Shown: piece after piece, positions 26,858 through 35,695 of the stretch
How positions within the stretch are numbered: position 1 is the stretch's first letter
Layout of the letters: each line of letters begins with the position of its first letter
Origin: Halomonas sp. S3-1-1
GTDB lineage: Bacteria > Pseudomonadota > Gammaproteobacteria > Pseudomonadales > Halomonadaceae
Length of the DNA: 64,000 nt
NCBI RefSeq assembly: GCF_023757625.1
Contig: NZ_JALGBZ010000002.1
Coordinates: 310,001 to 374,000, forward strand
Reading direction: 5' to 3'
Translations under genes and position numbers: made by a program
Notes under the pieces: generated by a model
The model's database searches: none
The model's input: the letters and a program-made list of their open reading frames with translations, nothing else
Told to the model about the DNA's origin: nothing

Positions 26858-27889
26858 TTGAAGGCAATCGCAACCAACCGCACGGCCAAGGGGCTTTTTA
26901 CCTCGCTTGGCGCTGGCGCAATCGGCGGGGCGGCGTTTGATCTGATCGGTCTGCCGCTTGCCTGGATGCTCGGGCCGCTGGTGGCGAACCTGCTGCTTTC
27001 CTGTAACGGCGTTCACGTGGCGGTGCCCGAGCGCCTGCGCAGCGTGTTTCTGGCGGTGATGGGGCTGGTGCTCGGAAGCCAGGTCACCCCGCAGCTTGCT
27101 CACCGCGTAGGCGACTGGCCGGTCTCGGCGGCGCTTTTGCTGGCGGGCGTGGCGGCCTCCACCGCCGCCGCGGCCGCCTGGTACCGGCGCTGCGGGTTCG
27201 ATGCGACCAGCGCCTGGTTCAGCGCCGCTCCCGGGGCGATGACGGCGATGATTCTGCTGGGCGATCGCTGCGGCGGCGACCCGCAGCGCATCGCCGTCGC
27301 CCAGTCGCTTCGCGTGGTGCTGGTGATTCTTTTTCTGCCGGCGTTTTTCTGGATCGCCAGCGGCGATGGCGCAAGCCCCGCGCCGCCAGGCACCGCGCTG
27401 GAAAGCGGCTGGATGCTGCTGCTGATTCCGCTCGTGCTACCTCTGGGGCGCTGGCTGCGCCTGCCAAGCGCTGCGCTGCTGGCGCCGCTTCTGGTGGCCG
27501 CGCTGCTCTCGGGATTCGATATCGCAAGCCTTGCGCTTCCGGACTGGGGCATGAACTTGATGCTTTGGGTGCTGGGCAGCGCCATCGGCTCGCGCTTCAA
27601 GGGCATGACCGGGCGCCAGCTCGCCCGCTACCTGTGGCAATCCGGCGTTGCCACGCTGTTGGCGCTTTCGGTGCTGGCACTTTTTGCCGAGGCGATTCAC
27701 CAACTGCTGGGCGTCGAGCGCGACGTGGCGATTTTGGCGCTGGCGCCGGGCGGTATCGGCGAAATCGCCATTCTTGCCGTGGCCCTCGACATCGACCCGG
27801 TGTTCGTCGCTTTTCACCATCTGCTGCGTATGATCACCCTGATGATCGTGGCGCCGTTCTGGGCGCGCTACCTCACCCGGCACCGGTAG
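26858..27889 (+). CDS. AbrB-family (ammonia monooxygenase-like) membrane protein
   Basis: A 343-residue polytopic protein made of two similar halves of about 170 residues, each with a pattern of glycine-rich hydrophobic helices (FDLIGLPLAWMLGPLVANLL near 28 and LRLPSAALLAPLLVAALLSGFDI near 195). This is the AbrB duplication typical of the family named for AbrB in E. coli and the misnamed ammonia monooxygenase group. The family is thought to transport or regulate, but its substrate is unknown. The start is a TTG at 26858 with no strong ribosome site, so the exact start is uncertain. A 7-bp hairpin without U-run sits just upstream at 26793-26812. Confidence 0.85.
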   Translation: MKAIATNRTAKGLFTSLGAGAIGGAAFDLIGLPLAWMLGPLVANLLLSCNGVHVAVPERLRSVFLAVMGLVLGSQVTPQLAHRVGDWPVSAALLLAGVAASTAAAAAWYRRCGFDATSAWFSAAPGAMTAMILLGDRCGGDPQRIAVAQSLRVVLVILFLPAFFWIASGDGASPAPPGTALESGWMLLLIPLVLPLGRWLRLPSAALLAPLLVAALLSGFDIASLALPDWGMNLMLWVLGSAIGSRFKGMTGRQLARYLWQSGVATLLALSVLALFAEAIHQLLGVERDVAILALAPGGIGEIAILAVALDIDPVFVAFHHLLRMITLMIVAPFWARYLTRHR

Positions 27890-28008
27890 CGTTTGCGATC
27901 GCTTGGAAACAGGTTCAAGCCGCGCTTTTAATCATGCGCTGGCGGCGCCTTTCGTTAACCTCCTGAACGCTCTTTCATCCTCTCAACTTCCGGTTTCAAG
28001 GACCTTCC

Positions 28009-29907
28009 ATGCTCGCTCGCACTATGAAATCGCTGTTTCAGTTTTTTGAGAACCGCGTAAACCCTTACCCGGAAGAGCAGATGACGACACCGCCCAGGGG
28101 GCTTTTGCCGTTCATCTGGCACTTCTCCCGGCCGATCTGGCCGCTGTTGCTCGCCATGTCGCTGGTCACCGGCGCGGTGTCGGCGGCGGAGGTGTTCTTT
28201 TTTAGCTACATGGGCGAGCTGGTCGATTGGCTGGGGCAGGTCGAGCGCGACGGCTTCTGGCAGCAAAACGGCGGCTGGCTGATCGGCGTTGGGCTTCTGG
28301 TCATCGTCGGGCTGCCGCTTTTGGTGCTGCTGCAGTCGCTGATCACCCATCAGAGTATTTTCGGCAATTACCCGATGATTGGGCGCTGGCTGTCGCATCG
28401 ACACATGTTGAGCCAAAGCCTGGCGTTCTATCAGGACGAGTTCGCCGGGCGCGTGTCGCAAAAGGTGATGCAAACGGCGCTGGCCATCCGCGAAACGGTC
28501 ACCAAGGTGATGGACCTGATGGTCTACGCGCTGGTCTATTTTACCGGCGCGGCGTTTCTGCTCGGCCGCGCCGACCCTTGGCTTTTACTGCCGTTGGGGC
28601 TGTGGCTCGTCGGGTATCTGGGCATCATGCGCTACTTCGTGCCCCGGCTTCGCGACGTCTCCATGGCGCAGGCGGACGCCCGCGCCGAGATGACCGGGCG
28701 CGTGGTGGATAGCTACAGCAACATTCAAACCATCAAGCTCTTTGCCGACACCCTGCGCGAGCAGCGCTACGCGAAAGACGCCATGGAAGGGTTTCTGACC
28801 ACGGTGCATCGTCAGATGCGCCTGGTCACGGTGATGAGCGTCTGTTTGACGCTGCTCAATACGCTGCTGCTGGTGGGGATCGCCGGCATGGCGATCAGCG
28901 CCTGGTATTTCGAGGCGATTTCACTGGGCGTGCTGGCGATCGCCATTGCGCTGGTGATGCGCATTCGCTTCATGTCCGACTGGATTTTGTGGGAGGTGGC
29001 CGGGCTTTTCGAGAACATCGGCACCGTGCAGGACGGCATGAACACCATTGCCCAGCCGCCGAGCATCACGGATGTACCCAACGCGCCAGCGCTTACCGTG
29101 CCCCGGGGCGAGATCAAATTCGACGCACTCAGTTTCCACTACACCCAAGCGAAAGGCGAGCACCGCACTGTGTTCGACGGCTTCGACCTGACGATCAAGC
29201 CCGGTGAAAAAATCGGCCTGATCGGCCGCTCCGGGGCGGGCAAGTCCACGCTTGCCAACCTGCTGCTGCGCTTTTACGACCTGCAGGGCGGGCGCATCCT
29301 GATCGATGGCCAGAACATTAATGAGGTCACCCAAACCTCGCTTCGCCACCAGATCGGCATGGTGACTCAGGACACGTCGCTTCTGCACCGCTCGCTTCGC
29401 GATAACATCCGCTACGGAAGCCCTGATGCCAGCGACGAAGACGTATGGCAAGCGGTGTGCCGGGCGCACGCCGACGGCTTTTTGCAGGACCTTGTCGACC
29501 CCCACGGCCGGCGCGGGCTGGATGCCCACGTCGGCGAGCGCGGGGTCAAGCTCTCTGGCGGGCAGCGCCAGCGCATCGCCATCGCCCGGGTGCTGTTGAA
29601 AAACGCGCCGATTCTGGTGCTGGACGAGGCGACCTCGGCGCTCGATTCCGAAGTGGAGGCGGCGATTCAGGAGCAGCTCGACGCGCTGATGGAGGGCAAA
29701 ACGGTAATCGCCATCGCCCACCGGCTGTCGACGATCGCCATGCTCGACCGCTTGATCGTGGTCGACGGCGGCGAAATGGTCGAAAGTGGCACCCATCAGG
29801 AGCTGTTGGCGAAAGGCGGTATCTACGCGAGTCTTTGGCAACGCCAGTCCGGCGGCTTTTTGGGGCTGGACGTGTCGGATGCGGATTCGTCTGCTAACGT
29901 GACGTAA
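28009..29907 (+). CDS. ABC exporter, fused membrane and ATP-binding domains
   Basis: A 632-residue half-transporter. The membrane domain covers about residues 35-340 with six helices; the nucleotide-binding domain has Walker A GLIGRSGAGKSTLANLLLRF near 405, a Q-loop GMVTQDTSLLHRSLRDNI near 450, signature LSGGQRQRIAIARVLL near 520, Walker B ILVLDEATSALDSE near 540 and the switch His in AIAHRLSTIAMLD. It is a MsbA/LmrA-like type 1 exporter that would work as a homodimer; substrates could be lipids, drugs or peptides. The ATG at 28009 is 9 bases after a GGAC sequence (27996-27999); an in-frame ATG at 28024 (residue 6) is the alternative. Confidence 0.92.
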   Translation: MLARTMKSLFQFFENRVNPYPEEQMTTPPRGLLPFIWHFSRPIWPLLLAMSLVTGAVSAAEVFFFSYMGELVDWLGQVERDGFWQQNGGWLIGVGLLVIVGLPLLVLLQSLITHQSIFGNYPMIGRWLSHRHMLSQSLAFYQDEFAGRVSQKVMQTALAIRETVTKVMDLMVYALVYFTGAAFLLGRADPWLLLPLGLWLVGYLGIMRYFVPRLRDVSMAQADARAEMTGRVVDSYSNIQTIKLFADTLREQRYAKDAMEGFLTTVHRQMRLVTVMSVCLTLLNTLLLVGIAGMAISAWYFEAISLGVLAIAIALVMRIRFMSDWILWEVAGLFENIGTVQDGMNTIAQPPSITDVPNAPALTVPRGEIKFDALSFHYTQAKGEHRTVFDGFDLTIKPGEKIGLIGRSGAGKSTLANLLLRFYDLQGGRILIDGQNINEVTQTSLRHQIGMVTQDTSLLHRSLRDNIRYGSPDASDEDVWQAVCRAHADGFLQDLVDPHGRRGLDAHVGERGVKLSGGQRQRIAIARVLLKNAPILVLDEATSALDSEVEAAIQEQLDALMEGKTVIAIAHRLSTIAMLDRLIVVDGGEMVESGTHQELLAKGGIYASLWQRQSGGFLGLDVSDADSSANVT

Positions 29908-29950
29908 GCGCAGTAGACCAGTTGATTAATGGATGAATCAGGAGGAGTGC

Positions 29951-30964
29951 ATGTCCAATCGTACCGTTACCTTGAAAGCGCCCGGCGGGCTCGACCAGCT
30001 CGGCGTTTCTGAGCGTGAGGCCCCAAGTGCCCCCGGCGCCGGTGAGATCCGGGTGCGCGTTCACGCAAGTTCGCTCAATTTTCACGACTACGCGGTGGTC
30101 GCGGGCATGATCCCGACCGAGGACGGGCGTATCCCGATGTCCGACGGCGCCGGCGTCGTCGAGGCGGTGGGCGAGGGCGTAACCGAGTTCGCGGTCGGCG
30201 ACCCTGTCGTTTCGACGTTTTTCCCGAGCTGGCTAGAAGGCCCGGCGCGGGTGGGCGATTTTCGCACCACGCCCGGCGACGGCGTGGACGGCTACGCCCG
30301 CGAGCAGATCACACGCCCGGCTACCTGGTTCACCCATCAGCCGAAGGGCTATAGCCACGCAGAGGCGGCCACGCTAACCACCGCAGGGCTCACCGCCTGG
30401 CGGGCGCTGGTGGTCGATGGCGGCCTCAAGGCCGGCGACACCGTGCTGGTGCTGGGCACCGGCGGGGTGTCCATCTTCGCGCTGCAGTTCGCCAAAATGA
30501 TGGGCGCGCGGGTCATCGCCACGTCGTCGTCCGACGAGAAGCTCGAAAAGCTCAAGACGCTCGGCGCCGAGCACGCGATCAACTATCAAACCACGCCGGA
30601 GTGGGGCAAGAAGGTCAAGGAGCTCACCGGCGGTGAAGGCGTCGATCACATCGTCGAGGTGGGCGGGCCGAAAACGCTGCCGCAATCGATCGATGCGGTG
30701 AAAATCGGCGGCCACATGGCGCTGATCGGCATTCTGACCGGGCGAGAAGGCGACATTCCCACCGCCAAGCTGATGGCCAAGCAGGCAACCCTCAAGGGCC
30801 TGATCGTGGGCAGCCGCCGGGATCAGCTCGAGATGATTCGTGCCATCGAGGCCGCCGACATGCATCCGATCATCGATCGTGAATTTGGCCTGGAAGAGAT
30901 CGGCGATGCCTTTCGCCATCAGGAGTCCGGCAAGCACTTCGGCAAGATCTGCCTGAGCTTCTAA
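29951..30964 (+). CDS. Zinc-free medium-chain NAD(P)-dependent alcohol dehydrogenase / quinone oxidoreductase family
   Basis: A 337-residue medium-chain dehydrogenase. The N-terminal GroES-like domain begins MSNRTVTLKAPGGLDQLGV and the Rossmann domain has DTVLVLGTGGVSIFALQFAKMMGARVIATSSSDEKLEKLKTLGAEHAINY near 165-215. The usual catalytic-zinc residues are not in place (NFHDYAVVAGMI replaces the Cys motif), so it belongs to the zinc-free quinone-reductase-like branch. The ATG at 29951 has GGAGGAG just upstream; an ATG six codons before is less likely. A strong hairpin terminator follows the stop. The substrate is unknown. Confidence 0.9.
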   Translation: MSNRTVTLKAPGGLDQLGVSEREAPSAPGAGEIRVRVHASSLNFHDYAVVAGMIPTEDGRIPMSDGAGVVEAVGEGVTEFAVGDPVVSTFFPSWLEGPARVGDFRTTPGDGVDGYAREQITRPATWFTHQPKGYSHAEAATLTTAGLTAWRALVVDGGLKAGDTVLVLGTGGVSIFALQFAKMMGARVIATSSSDEKLEKLKTLGAEHAINYQTTPEWGKKVKELTGGEGVDHIVEVGGPKTLPQSIDAVKIGGHMALIGILTGREGDIPTAKLMAKQATLKGLIVGSRRDQLEMIRAIEAADMHPIIDREFGLEEIGDAFRHQESGKHFGKICLSF

Positions 30965-30995
30965 GCGACTTCCTCGATTTTCGATGCTTAAAACG

Positions 30996-31028
30996 ACGAC
31001 TGCACGCCCAAGGGCGTGCAGTCGTTTT
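30996..31028 (+). terminator. Intrinsic terminator after the medium-chain dehydrogenase gene
   Basis: A perfect 14-base-pair stem (ACGACTGCACGCCC at 30996-31009, GGGCGTGCAGTCGT at 31012-31025) with a 2-base AA loop (a slightly larger real loop is expected) and TTTT at 31025-31028. It lies 31 bases past the stop. The A-run at 30990-30993 is short and offset, so it also acts weakly on the minus strand for the convergent hypothetical gene at 31052. Confidence 0.9.
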
Positions 31029-31051
31029 ATACAAGGCGCATTAAAACGGCG

Positions 31052-31336
31052 TTAGGCGCTGCTCTCGACGGGCTCGTCGATACGACTATAGACCACGCCC
31101 TTGACCTCCAGCTCCCACACGTCCTGGTAGGGGAGCGTCAAGCCCTCGATTTCGTCAGAAGCGCCTTGAGCGCTTTTGATTAGCGCTTCGGGGATGACCC
31201 TGACGCCTTTCGTATCGGCCTGCTGGATGCGCGCGCTGAAGCGGTTGCCGTCGTGATCGATCAGCACCCGCTCGCCTGCCATGCACTTGGTCAGCTTATC
31301 GTGAAGCTCACTCTCATTAACCGGAACAACGCTCAT
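31052..31336 (-). CDS. Hypothetical protein (94 residues)
   Basis: A soluble protein without signal peptide or membrane segment, starting MSVVPVNESELHDKLTKCMAGERVLID and containing VWELEVKGVVYSRIDEP near the end. A strong GGAGG site five bases upstream fixes the ATG at 31336, over an ATG 12 codons earlier. I do not recognise the family. Sequence character is mixed alpha/beta and moderately acidic. It lies opposite a strong terminator and is followed downstream only by convergent genes, so it is probably a single-gene unit. Confidence 0.7.
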   Translation of the reverse strand: MSVVPVNESELHDKLTKCMAGERVLIDHDGNRFSARIQQADTKGVRVIPEALIKSAQGASDEIEGLTLPYQDVWELEVKGVVYSRIDEPVESSA

Positions 31337-31532
31337 TGCGACCTCCCGTTGGGCAACACCCGATGATGACACCGGAGTCTACATGCTTGAGTGTTCGCTT
31401 GGCACCACCTTAAAGGGCCCTTGAATGGACTCTTGACGACGGCGACTACTTATTATTGACCTTTTTGCCCGCGTTAAGTTCGTAAGCCACGGGTTTAACT
31501 CGGCGTGCTAAGCTAAACGTCTTTAGCAACCA

Positions 31533-32693
31533 ATGAGATGCGCCATGGCAAAGCGTTTGGAAAATGCTTCTTCCTCGCTCTGGGAGGTCGTTGAAATCGA
31601 GGCGTTTTCTACTCCTGAGAAGACTCAGCGGTCTCGTCGTCAGCACTATATCAGGGCGCTCAGGACCTGGCTTACCGGGAAACGCGACGCCCAGCGACAC
31701 GCAATCGAAGAGAATAAGCTACGTAAGCTTCCCGAAGTGCGTCTGGCCCACTTGGCGCCGCCCATTGACTGGTCGCGACCTGCCGCCGCTCTTGGCGACA
31801 CTTTGGACCGGGCTTTTCACGAGCAACCGGTCGTGTTTTTTGTTACGCCGCCCTACGGTGGGCACCCTGATATCGTCTCTCGCTGGGCAAAAGCGCACAG
31901 GGTAGGGCTCATCGAGGCGCCTGCCGTCGAGGAGCTGCTGGCGGGAGAGGCGGACTGGGTCATGCAGCTCAACGAGCAAGCGCGCTGGGCGCTACCGGCA
32001 TTGGAGCGCTGCTTTCTGCGCAACCATGCCGGCATCCAGGGCGTGCGCGTGTTTTTGGAACGCGCGCTCGGCGGGCATTTGGGCCAAGGTGTCATCGGCT
32101 GCGATAGCTGGAGCTACGCCTTTCTCAAGCACATCATTGGGCTTGAGAGCGTACCGACCCTGACGCTTCAGGGCGTGGAGGGCGAGCAGCTCGCCGAGTA
32201 CTTCATCGGTGCCGGGCGTGGGCACTCGGCGCTTACGGTTTACAGCGCGCGCACCGGCGAGCCGCTTTCCACCGAGAGCCAAAAGCAGCGTAAACGGGAG
32301 AGCGATTTTCAGTACCTGGCTGCGCACTGCCGGGGTCAGCTCGGTATCGCGCGCAGCTACTGGCGCGAGCAGCTGCGTGAACCGGTACAGCAAAGCGAAG
32401 GTGACGAAGAGCTTTGGCTGCTCGACGCACTCGACGAGGCGGAGCTGACCAATGAAACCGGCGATGTCGCCACGCTCGTGCTGCACGCGCTGCTCATTCA
32501 TAGCGGGCTTTGTGACGAGGCGCTCGCCGAGGTTGTGCCGTTCACTCGGCACGAGGCGCTCAACGCCCGCATGGCACTGACCCGAATGGAGATTCTTTCT
32601 GAGTACGAAGGGCGGTGGCAGGTCGCGCCCTTGAGCTATGCCAGCGTTCGCGAGCTTCTGACCTCGCGTAACTATCTCGTGGACCCGCTTTAG
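31533..32693 (+). CDS. Unrecognised protein paired with an MscS-like channel
   Basis: A 386-residue soluble protein with no membrane segments. The central part (about 95-235) reads like a P-loop-type fold without a Walker A: VVFFVTPPYGGHPDIVSRWAKAHRVGLIEAP, then ADWVMQLNEQARWALPALERCFLRNHAGIQGVRVFLERALGG and GVIGCDSWSYAFLKHI. The C-terminal 120 residues look helical with a winged-helix-like tail (ILSEYEGRWQVAPLSYASVRELL). The start is uncertain: ATG at 31533 or 31545, neither with a good ribosome site. The stop is 8 bases before the MscS-like gene, so the two are one operon. I do not recognise the family; a regulatory partner for the channel is an inference. Confidence 0.75.
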   Translation: MRCAMAKRLENASSSLWEVVEIEAFSTPEKTQRSRRQHYIRALRTWLTGKRDAQRHAIEENKLRKLPEVRLAHLAPPIDWSRPAAALGDTLDRAFHEQPVVFFVTPPYGGHPDIVSRWAKAHRVGLIEAPAVEELLAGEADWVMQLNEQARWALPALERCFLRNHAGIQGVRVFLERALGGHLGQGVIGCDSWSYAFLKHIIGLESVPTLTLQGVEGEQLAEYFIGAGRGHSALTVYSARTGEPLSTESQKQRKRESDFQYLAAHCRGQLGIARSYWREQLREPVQQSEGDEELWLLDALDEAELTNETGDVATLVLHALLIHSGLCDEALAEVVPFTRHEALNARMALTRMEILSEYEGRWQVAPLSYASVRELLTSRNYLVDPL

Positions 32694-32701
32694 GACGCTT
32701 C

Positions 32702-33550
32702 ATGGAAGAGCGAAAAAAATACGCCGAGCTTTTTAACGACATCGACAGCGGTACGGTTATTACCGTCGGTCTGATTCTGTTGGCGACAGTTTTACTGATC
32801 GTTTTAAGCCAGCGCGGGCTGAACTGGCTGGCCAACCGGCTTCACGGCCAGCTTCGCTTTCGCGTGTTCGCGCTGGTGCCGCTGACCCGGCTGTTGATTC
32901 TGATCGCAGCGATCGTGCTGATCGTGCCCATGATCATCGATCCGTCGCTTCGCAACATGGTGACGCTGTTCGGCGCGCTGGGGCTGGCGATCGGCTTCGC
33001 GCTAAAGGACTACGTCAGCAGCCTGATCGCCGGGGTGGTGTCGGCGGTGGAGCTTCCGTACCGGCCGGGGGACTGGGTGCAGATCGAGGATGCCTACGGC
33101 GAGGTGAAGCACGTGGGCATGCGCACCGTGCACATCCAGACCCCGGACGACGATCTGGTGGCCATGCCGCACCTGAAACTGTGGGATACGCCGGTCTATA
33201 ACGCCAACAACGGCGGGCCGTCACTGCAGTGCGTGGCGAGTTTCTATCTATGCGTGGAGGACGCCGCGGGATGGGTGCGTCAGGCGCTCAAGGACGTGGC
33301 GCTGACCAGCGCGTATTTAAGATTCGATGCGCCGATCATTGTCGTGGCCGAGGAGAAACCCTGGGGCACGCACTACCGCATTCGCGCCTACCCGGTCGAC
33401 CCGCGCCAGCAGTTTCTGTTCATCACCGACCTGACCGTGCGCGCCAAACAGGTGCTGGGTCAGGCCGGGATTAAAACCGCGCACTTGCCGCCGGATACCG
33501 CACTTGACGCCGGCGAGGTGACCTCGGGGCCGAGCAAGCCGCGCGGCTAG
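32702..33550 (+). CDS. Mechanosensitive ion channel family protein (MscS-like)
   Basis: A 282-residue protein with about three N-terminal membrane helices. TM3 and the beta-domain entry are clear: LFGALGLAIGFALKDYVSSLIAGVVSAVELPYRPGDWVQIEDAYGEVKHVGMRTVHIQTPDDDLVAMPHL near 85-155. The FALKD and RPGDWVQI motifs are those of MscS. Such channels open on membrane tension in osmotic downshift, or pass ions in response to other signals. It lies 8 bases after the unrecognised 386-residue gene, so the two are translated together. The C-terminal part ends with a disordered Gly/Pro/Ser stretch. Confidence 0.93.
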   Translation: MEERKKYAELFNDIDSGTVITVGLILLATVLLIVLSQRGLNWLANRLHGQLRFRVFALVPLTRLLILIAAIVLIVPMIIDPSLRNMVTLFGALGLAIGFALKDYVSSLIAGVVSAVELPYRPGDWVQIEDAYGEVKHVGMRTVHIQTPDDDLVAMPHLKLWDTPVYNANNGGPSLQCVASFYLCVEDAAGWVRQALKDVALTSAYLRFDAPIIVVAEEKPWGTHYRIRAYPVDPRQQFLFITDLTVRAKQVLGQAGIKTAHLPPDTALDAGEVTSGPSKPRG

Positions 33551-33557
33551 CGCGGGG

Positions 33558-34289
33558 TTAGCTTGCCTGCTCAGGCAGCTCCGCGCTGTGGAAGACGTTT
33601 TGCACATCGTCCAGGTCGTTGAGCATGTCGAAGAACTTCTCGAACATCACCGCGTCATCGCCTTCCACCGGGGTGGTGGTCTGGGGCAAAAACTGGATTT
33701 CGTCGGCTTCGAAATCGAGCTCGCCAAAGGCGTCGAGCAGCGCCTGCTTGGCCTTGGCGTAGTCGGTGTGCGGAGCGAAAACGGTGATGCGCTCCTCTTC
33801 CTGCTCGATGTCGGTGACGTCGACGTCGGCTTCCATCAGCGCCTCGAGCACCGCTTCCTCGTCCTTCCCCTTGAAGGAGAAAATCGCGCAGTGGTCGAAC
33901 ATGTGGCTGACGCTTCCGGGCGTGCCGATCTTGCTTTTGGTCTTGGTGAAGCAGCCGCGCACGTCGCCAAAGGTGCGGTTGGGGTTATCGGTCAGACACT
34001 CGACGATCACCATGGCGTTACCCGGGCCAAATCCTTCGTAGCGGGCGGTGGCGAAGTCCTCACCGCCGGCGCCGCTGGCCTTGTCCAGGGCCTTGTCGAT
34101 CACGTGCGAAGGCACCTGATCCTTTTTGGCGCGCTCCATCAAGCCACGCAGCGCCAGGTTGCCGTTGGGGTCGGTGCCGCCAGACTTGGCGACGACGTAG
34201 ATCTCGCGCCCGTACTTGCTGTACACCTTGGTTTTCGCTGCGGCCGTTTTGGCCATCGATTCCTTGCGGTTTTGAAACGCCCTACCCAT
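33558..34289 (-). CDS. YebC/PmpR family regulatory protein (YeeN type)
   Basis: A 243-residue protein beginning [41 protein letters not shown], the YeeN/YebC_II style N-terminus. Conserved pieces are [25 protein letters not shown] near 50-70, [24 protein letters not shown] near 85-105 and [17 protein letters not shown] near 120-140. YebC proteins are DNA-binding regulators and, more recently, implicated in relieving ribosome stalling at proline stretches. The ATG is preceded by AAAGGA. It is convergent with the MscS gene, with 7 bases between stops. Confidence 0.93.
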   Translation of the reverse strand: MGRAFQNRKESMAKTAAAKTKVYSKYGREIYVVAKSGGTDPNGNLALRGLMERAKKDQVPSHVIDKALDKASGAGGEDFATARYEGFGPGNAMVIVECLTDNPNRTFGDVRGCFTKTKSKIGTPGSVSHMFDHCAIFSFKGKDEEAVLEALMEADVDVTDIEQEEERITVFAPHTDYAKAKQALLDAFGELDFEADEIQFLPQTTTPVEGDDAVMFEKFFDMLNDLDDVQNVFHSAELPEQAS

Positions 34290-34531
34290 GTTAACGTCCT
34301 TTCATCGCCAAAGCCGCCTGAACGTCAGGCGCTAGATTCATCAACGCCATGGTGGATCGACACTGCGGGCCGTAGAGCCCGGGTCGATCAACGCCATGGT
34401 TCATCAAAAGGGAAAAATTTTACCCAACAGCGTAACATGCTAACAGCGTTATTTAAGACCGCGGGACAAAGAGGTTTTGGCCCCGCTTGAAAGCCGCCCT
34501 TGGCGACGATAAAAACGAAAAGGAAGCACGC
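34290..34531. other. 242-base intergenic region with a 14-base direct repeat
   Basis: This region lies between the yebC-type start and the LysE start, which diverge. It contains the direct repeat ATCAACGCCATGGT at 34340-34353 and 34387-34400, 47 bases apart. Each copy has a CCATGG core, and related GGATCGA/GGTCGAT sequences flank the spacer. No gene is supported. The repeats could be a regulatory pair for the yebC-type gene or leftovers of a duplication. Confidence 0.55.
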
Positions 34532-35155
34532 ATGCCGCTGTCACTCTGGCTGTCGCTGGCCGCCATTTGTAGCCTGGGGGCGATGTCGCCCGGGCCGAGC
34601 CTGGCGCTCATCTTGCGCCACACGCTGGGCGGAGGCCGGCCAAGCGGGGTAGCCGCGGCGCTGGCCCACGCGTTCGGCGTGGGGATCTACGCGCTGCTGA
34701 CGGTGCTGGGCCTTGGCGCGCTGATCGTGAGTCACCCGGAGCTTTTCAAGTGGGTGACCTGGCTCGGCGCCGCCTATCTGGCCTGGCTTGGCATCAAGGC
34801 GCTGCGCGCCGGAAGCGCCGGGGTGCTCTCGCCGGGTCACGTGGCCAGCACTCGGCGCCTGGCCGCGAAAGAGGGGCTGCTGGTGGCGCTGGTCAATCCC
34901 AAGCTGATTCTCTTTTTCGTGGCGCTGTTGAGCCAGTTCGTGTCGCCGGAGATGGGCCTTTTGGCCAAGCTGATCATCGTGATGACGGCGGTGGTGATCG
35001 ATGGCGGGTGGTATTTGATCGTCGCGCTGGGGCTTTCGCACACCTCCGTGCTGCCTTGGCTTCAGCGCCGCTCGCACTGGATCAATCGGGTGACCGGCGT
35101 GCTGCTTTTACTGCTGGCGCTGCGCGTGGTGATGGGGCCGCTGGTCGAGGCGTGA
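34532..35155 (+). CDS. LysE/RhtB family amino-acid exporter
   Basis: A 207-residue membrane protein with about six helices, of the RhtB/LysE family that exports amino acids such as threonine, homoserine or lysine with protons. The opening LSLAAICSLGAMSPGPSLALILRHTLGGGRPSG carries the family SPGP signature near residue 20. The ATG at 34532 has AAGGAAG nine bases upstream; an in-frame ATG 15 codons earlier is less supported. The substrate cannot be read from sequence. It is followed by glutathione peroxidase after about 50 bases. Confidence 0.92.
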   Translation: MPLSLWLSLAAICSLGAMSPGPSLALILRHTLGGGRPSGVAAALAHAFGVGIYALLTVLGLGALIVSHPELFKWVTWLGAAYLAWLGIKALRAGSAGVLSPGHVASTRRLAAKEGLLVALVNPKLILFFVALLSQFVSPEMGLLAKLIIVMTAVVIDGGWYLIVALGLSHTSVLPWLQRRSHWINRVTGVLLLLLALRVVMGPLVEA

Positions 35156-35206
35156 CGCGCCGGGTAACGTAAACGTTTTCAACGGGTTTTCGACAAGGGC
35201 TTTGCC

Positions 35207-35695
35207 ATGACCATTTTCGAGCAGGACTGCCATACCCACCAGGGCGAACCGTTCAACCTGCGCGCGCTGAAAGGGCAGGTGCTGCTGGTGGTGAACGTTG
35301 CAAGCCAGTGCGGCTTCACCCCGCAGCTCGAGGAACTCGAAAGCCTTTATAAGCGCTACCGCGACCGCGGCTTCACCGTGCTGGGGTTTCCCTGCAACCA
35401 GTTTGGCCGCCAGTCGCCGGAGAGCGCCGAGGCGTTTTGTAAGTTCGGCGAGCAGCGCTTCGGCGTGCACTTTCCGCTAATGGAGAAGGTGCGGGTCAAC
35501 GGCCCCGACGCTCACCCGCTGTTTGACGCACTCAAGCGCGACGCGCCGGGGCTTTTGGGCACCCGCATGATCAAGTGGAATTTCACCAAGTTTCTGGTCG
35601 GCCGCGACGGCCAGGTGATTGCGCGCTTCGGCCCCAAGGAGCGCGGCCTGACGCTGCGCCGGGCGGTGGAAGCCGCACTCGATCAGGAGCCCTGA
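35207..35695 (+). CDS. Glutathione peroxidase family protein
   Basis: A 162-residue thioredoxin-fold peroxidase that reduces hydroperoxides with glutathione or thioredoxin. The peroxidatic Cys35 is in VVNVASQCGFTPQ (the selenocysteine position in animal enzymes), followed by GFTVLGFPCNQFGRQ near 62-75 with the active-site Gln, and IKWNFTKFLVGRDG near 125 with the Trp and Asn of the catalytic tetrad. There is no signal peptide, so it is cytoplasmic. The C-terminus overlaps the convergent DUF7079-like gene by 13 bases. Confidence 0.95.
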   Translation: MTIFEQDCHTHQGEPFNLRALKGQVLLVVNVASQCGFTPQLEELESLYKRYRDRGFTVLGFPCNQFGRQSPESAEAFCKFGEQRFGVHFPLMEKVRVNGPDAHPLFDALKRDAPGLLGTRMIKWNFTKFLVGRDGQVIARFGPKERGLTLRRAVEAALDQEP

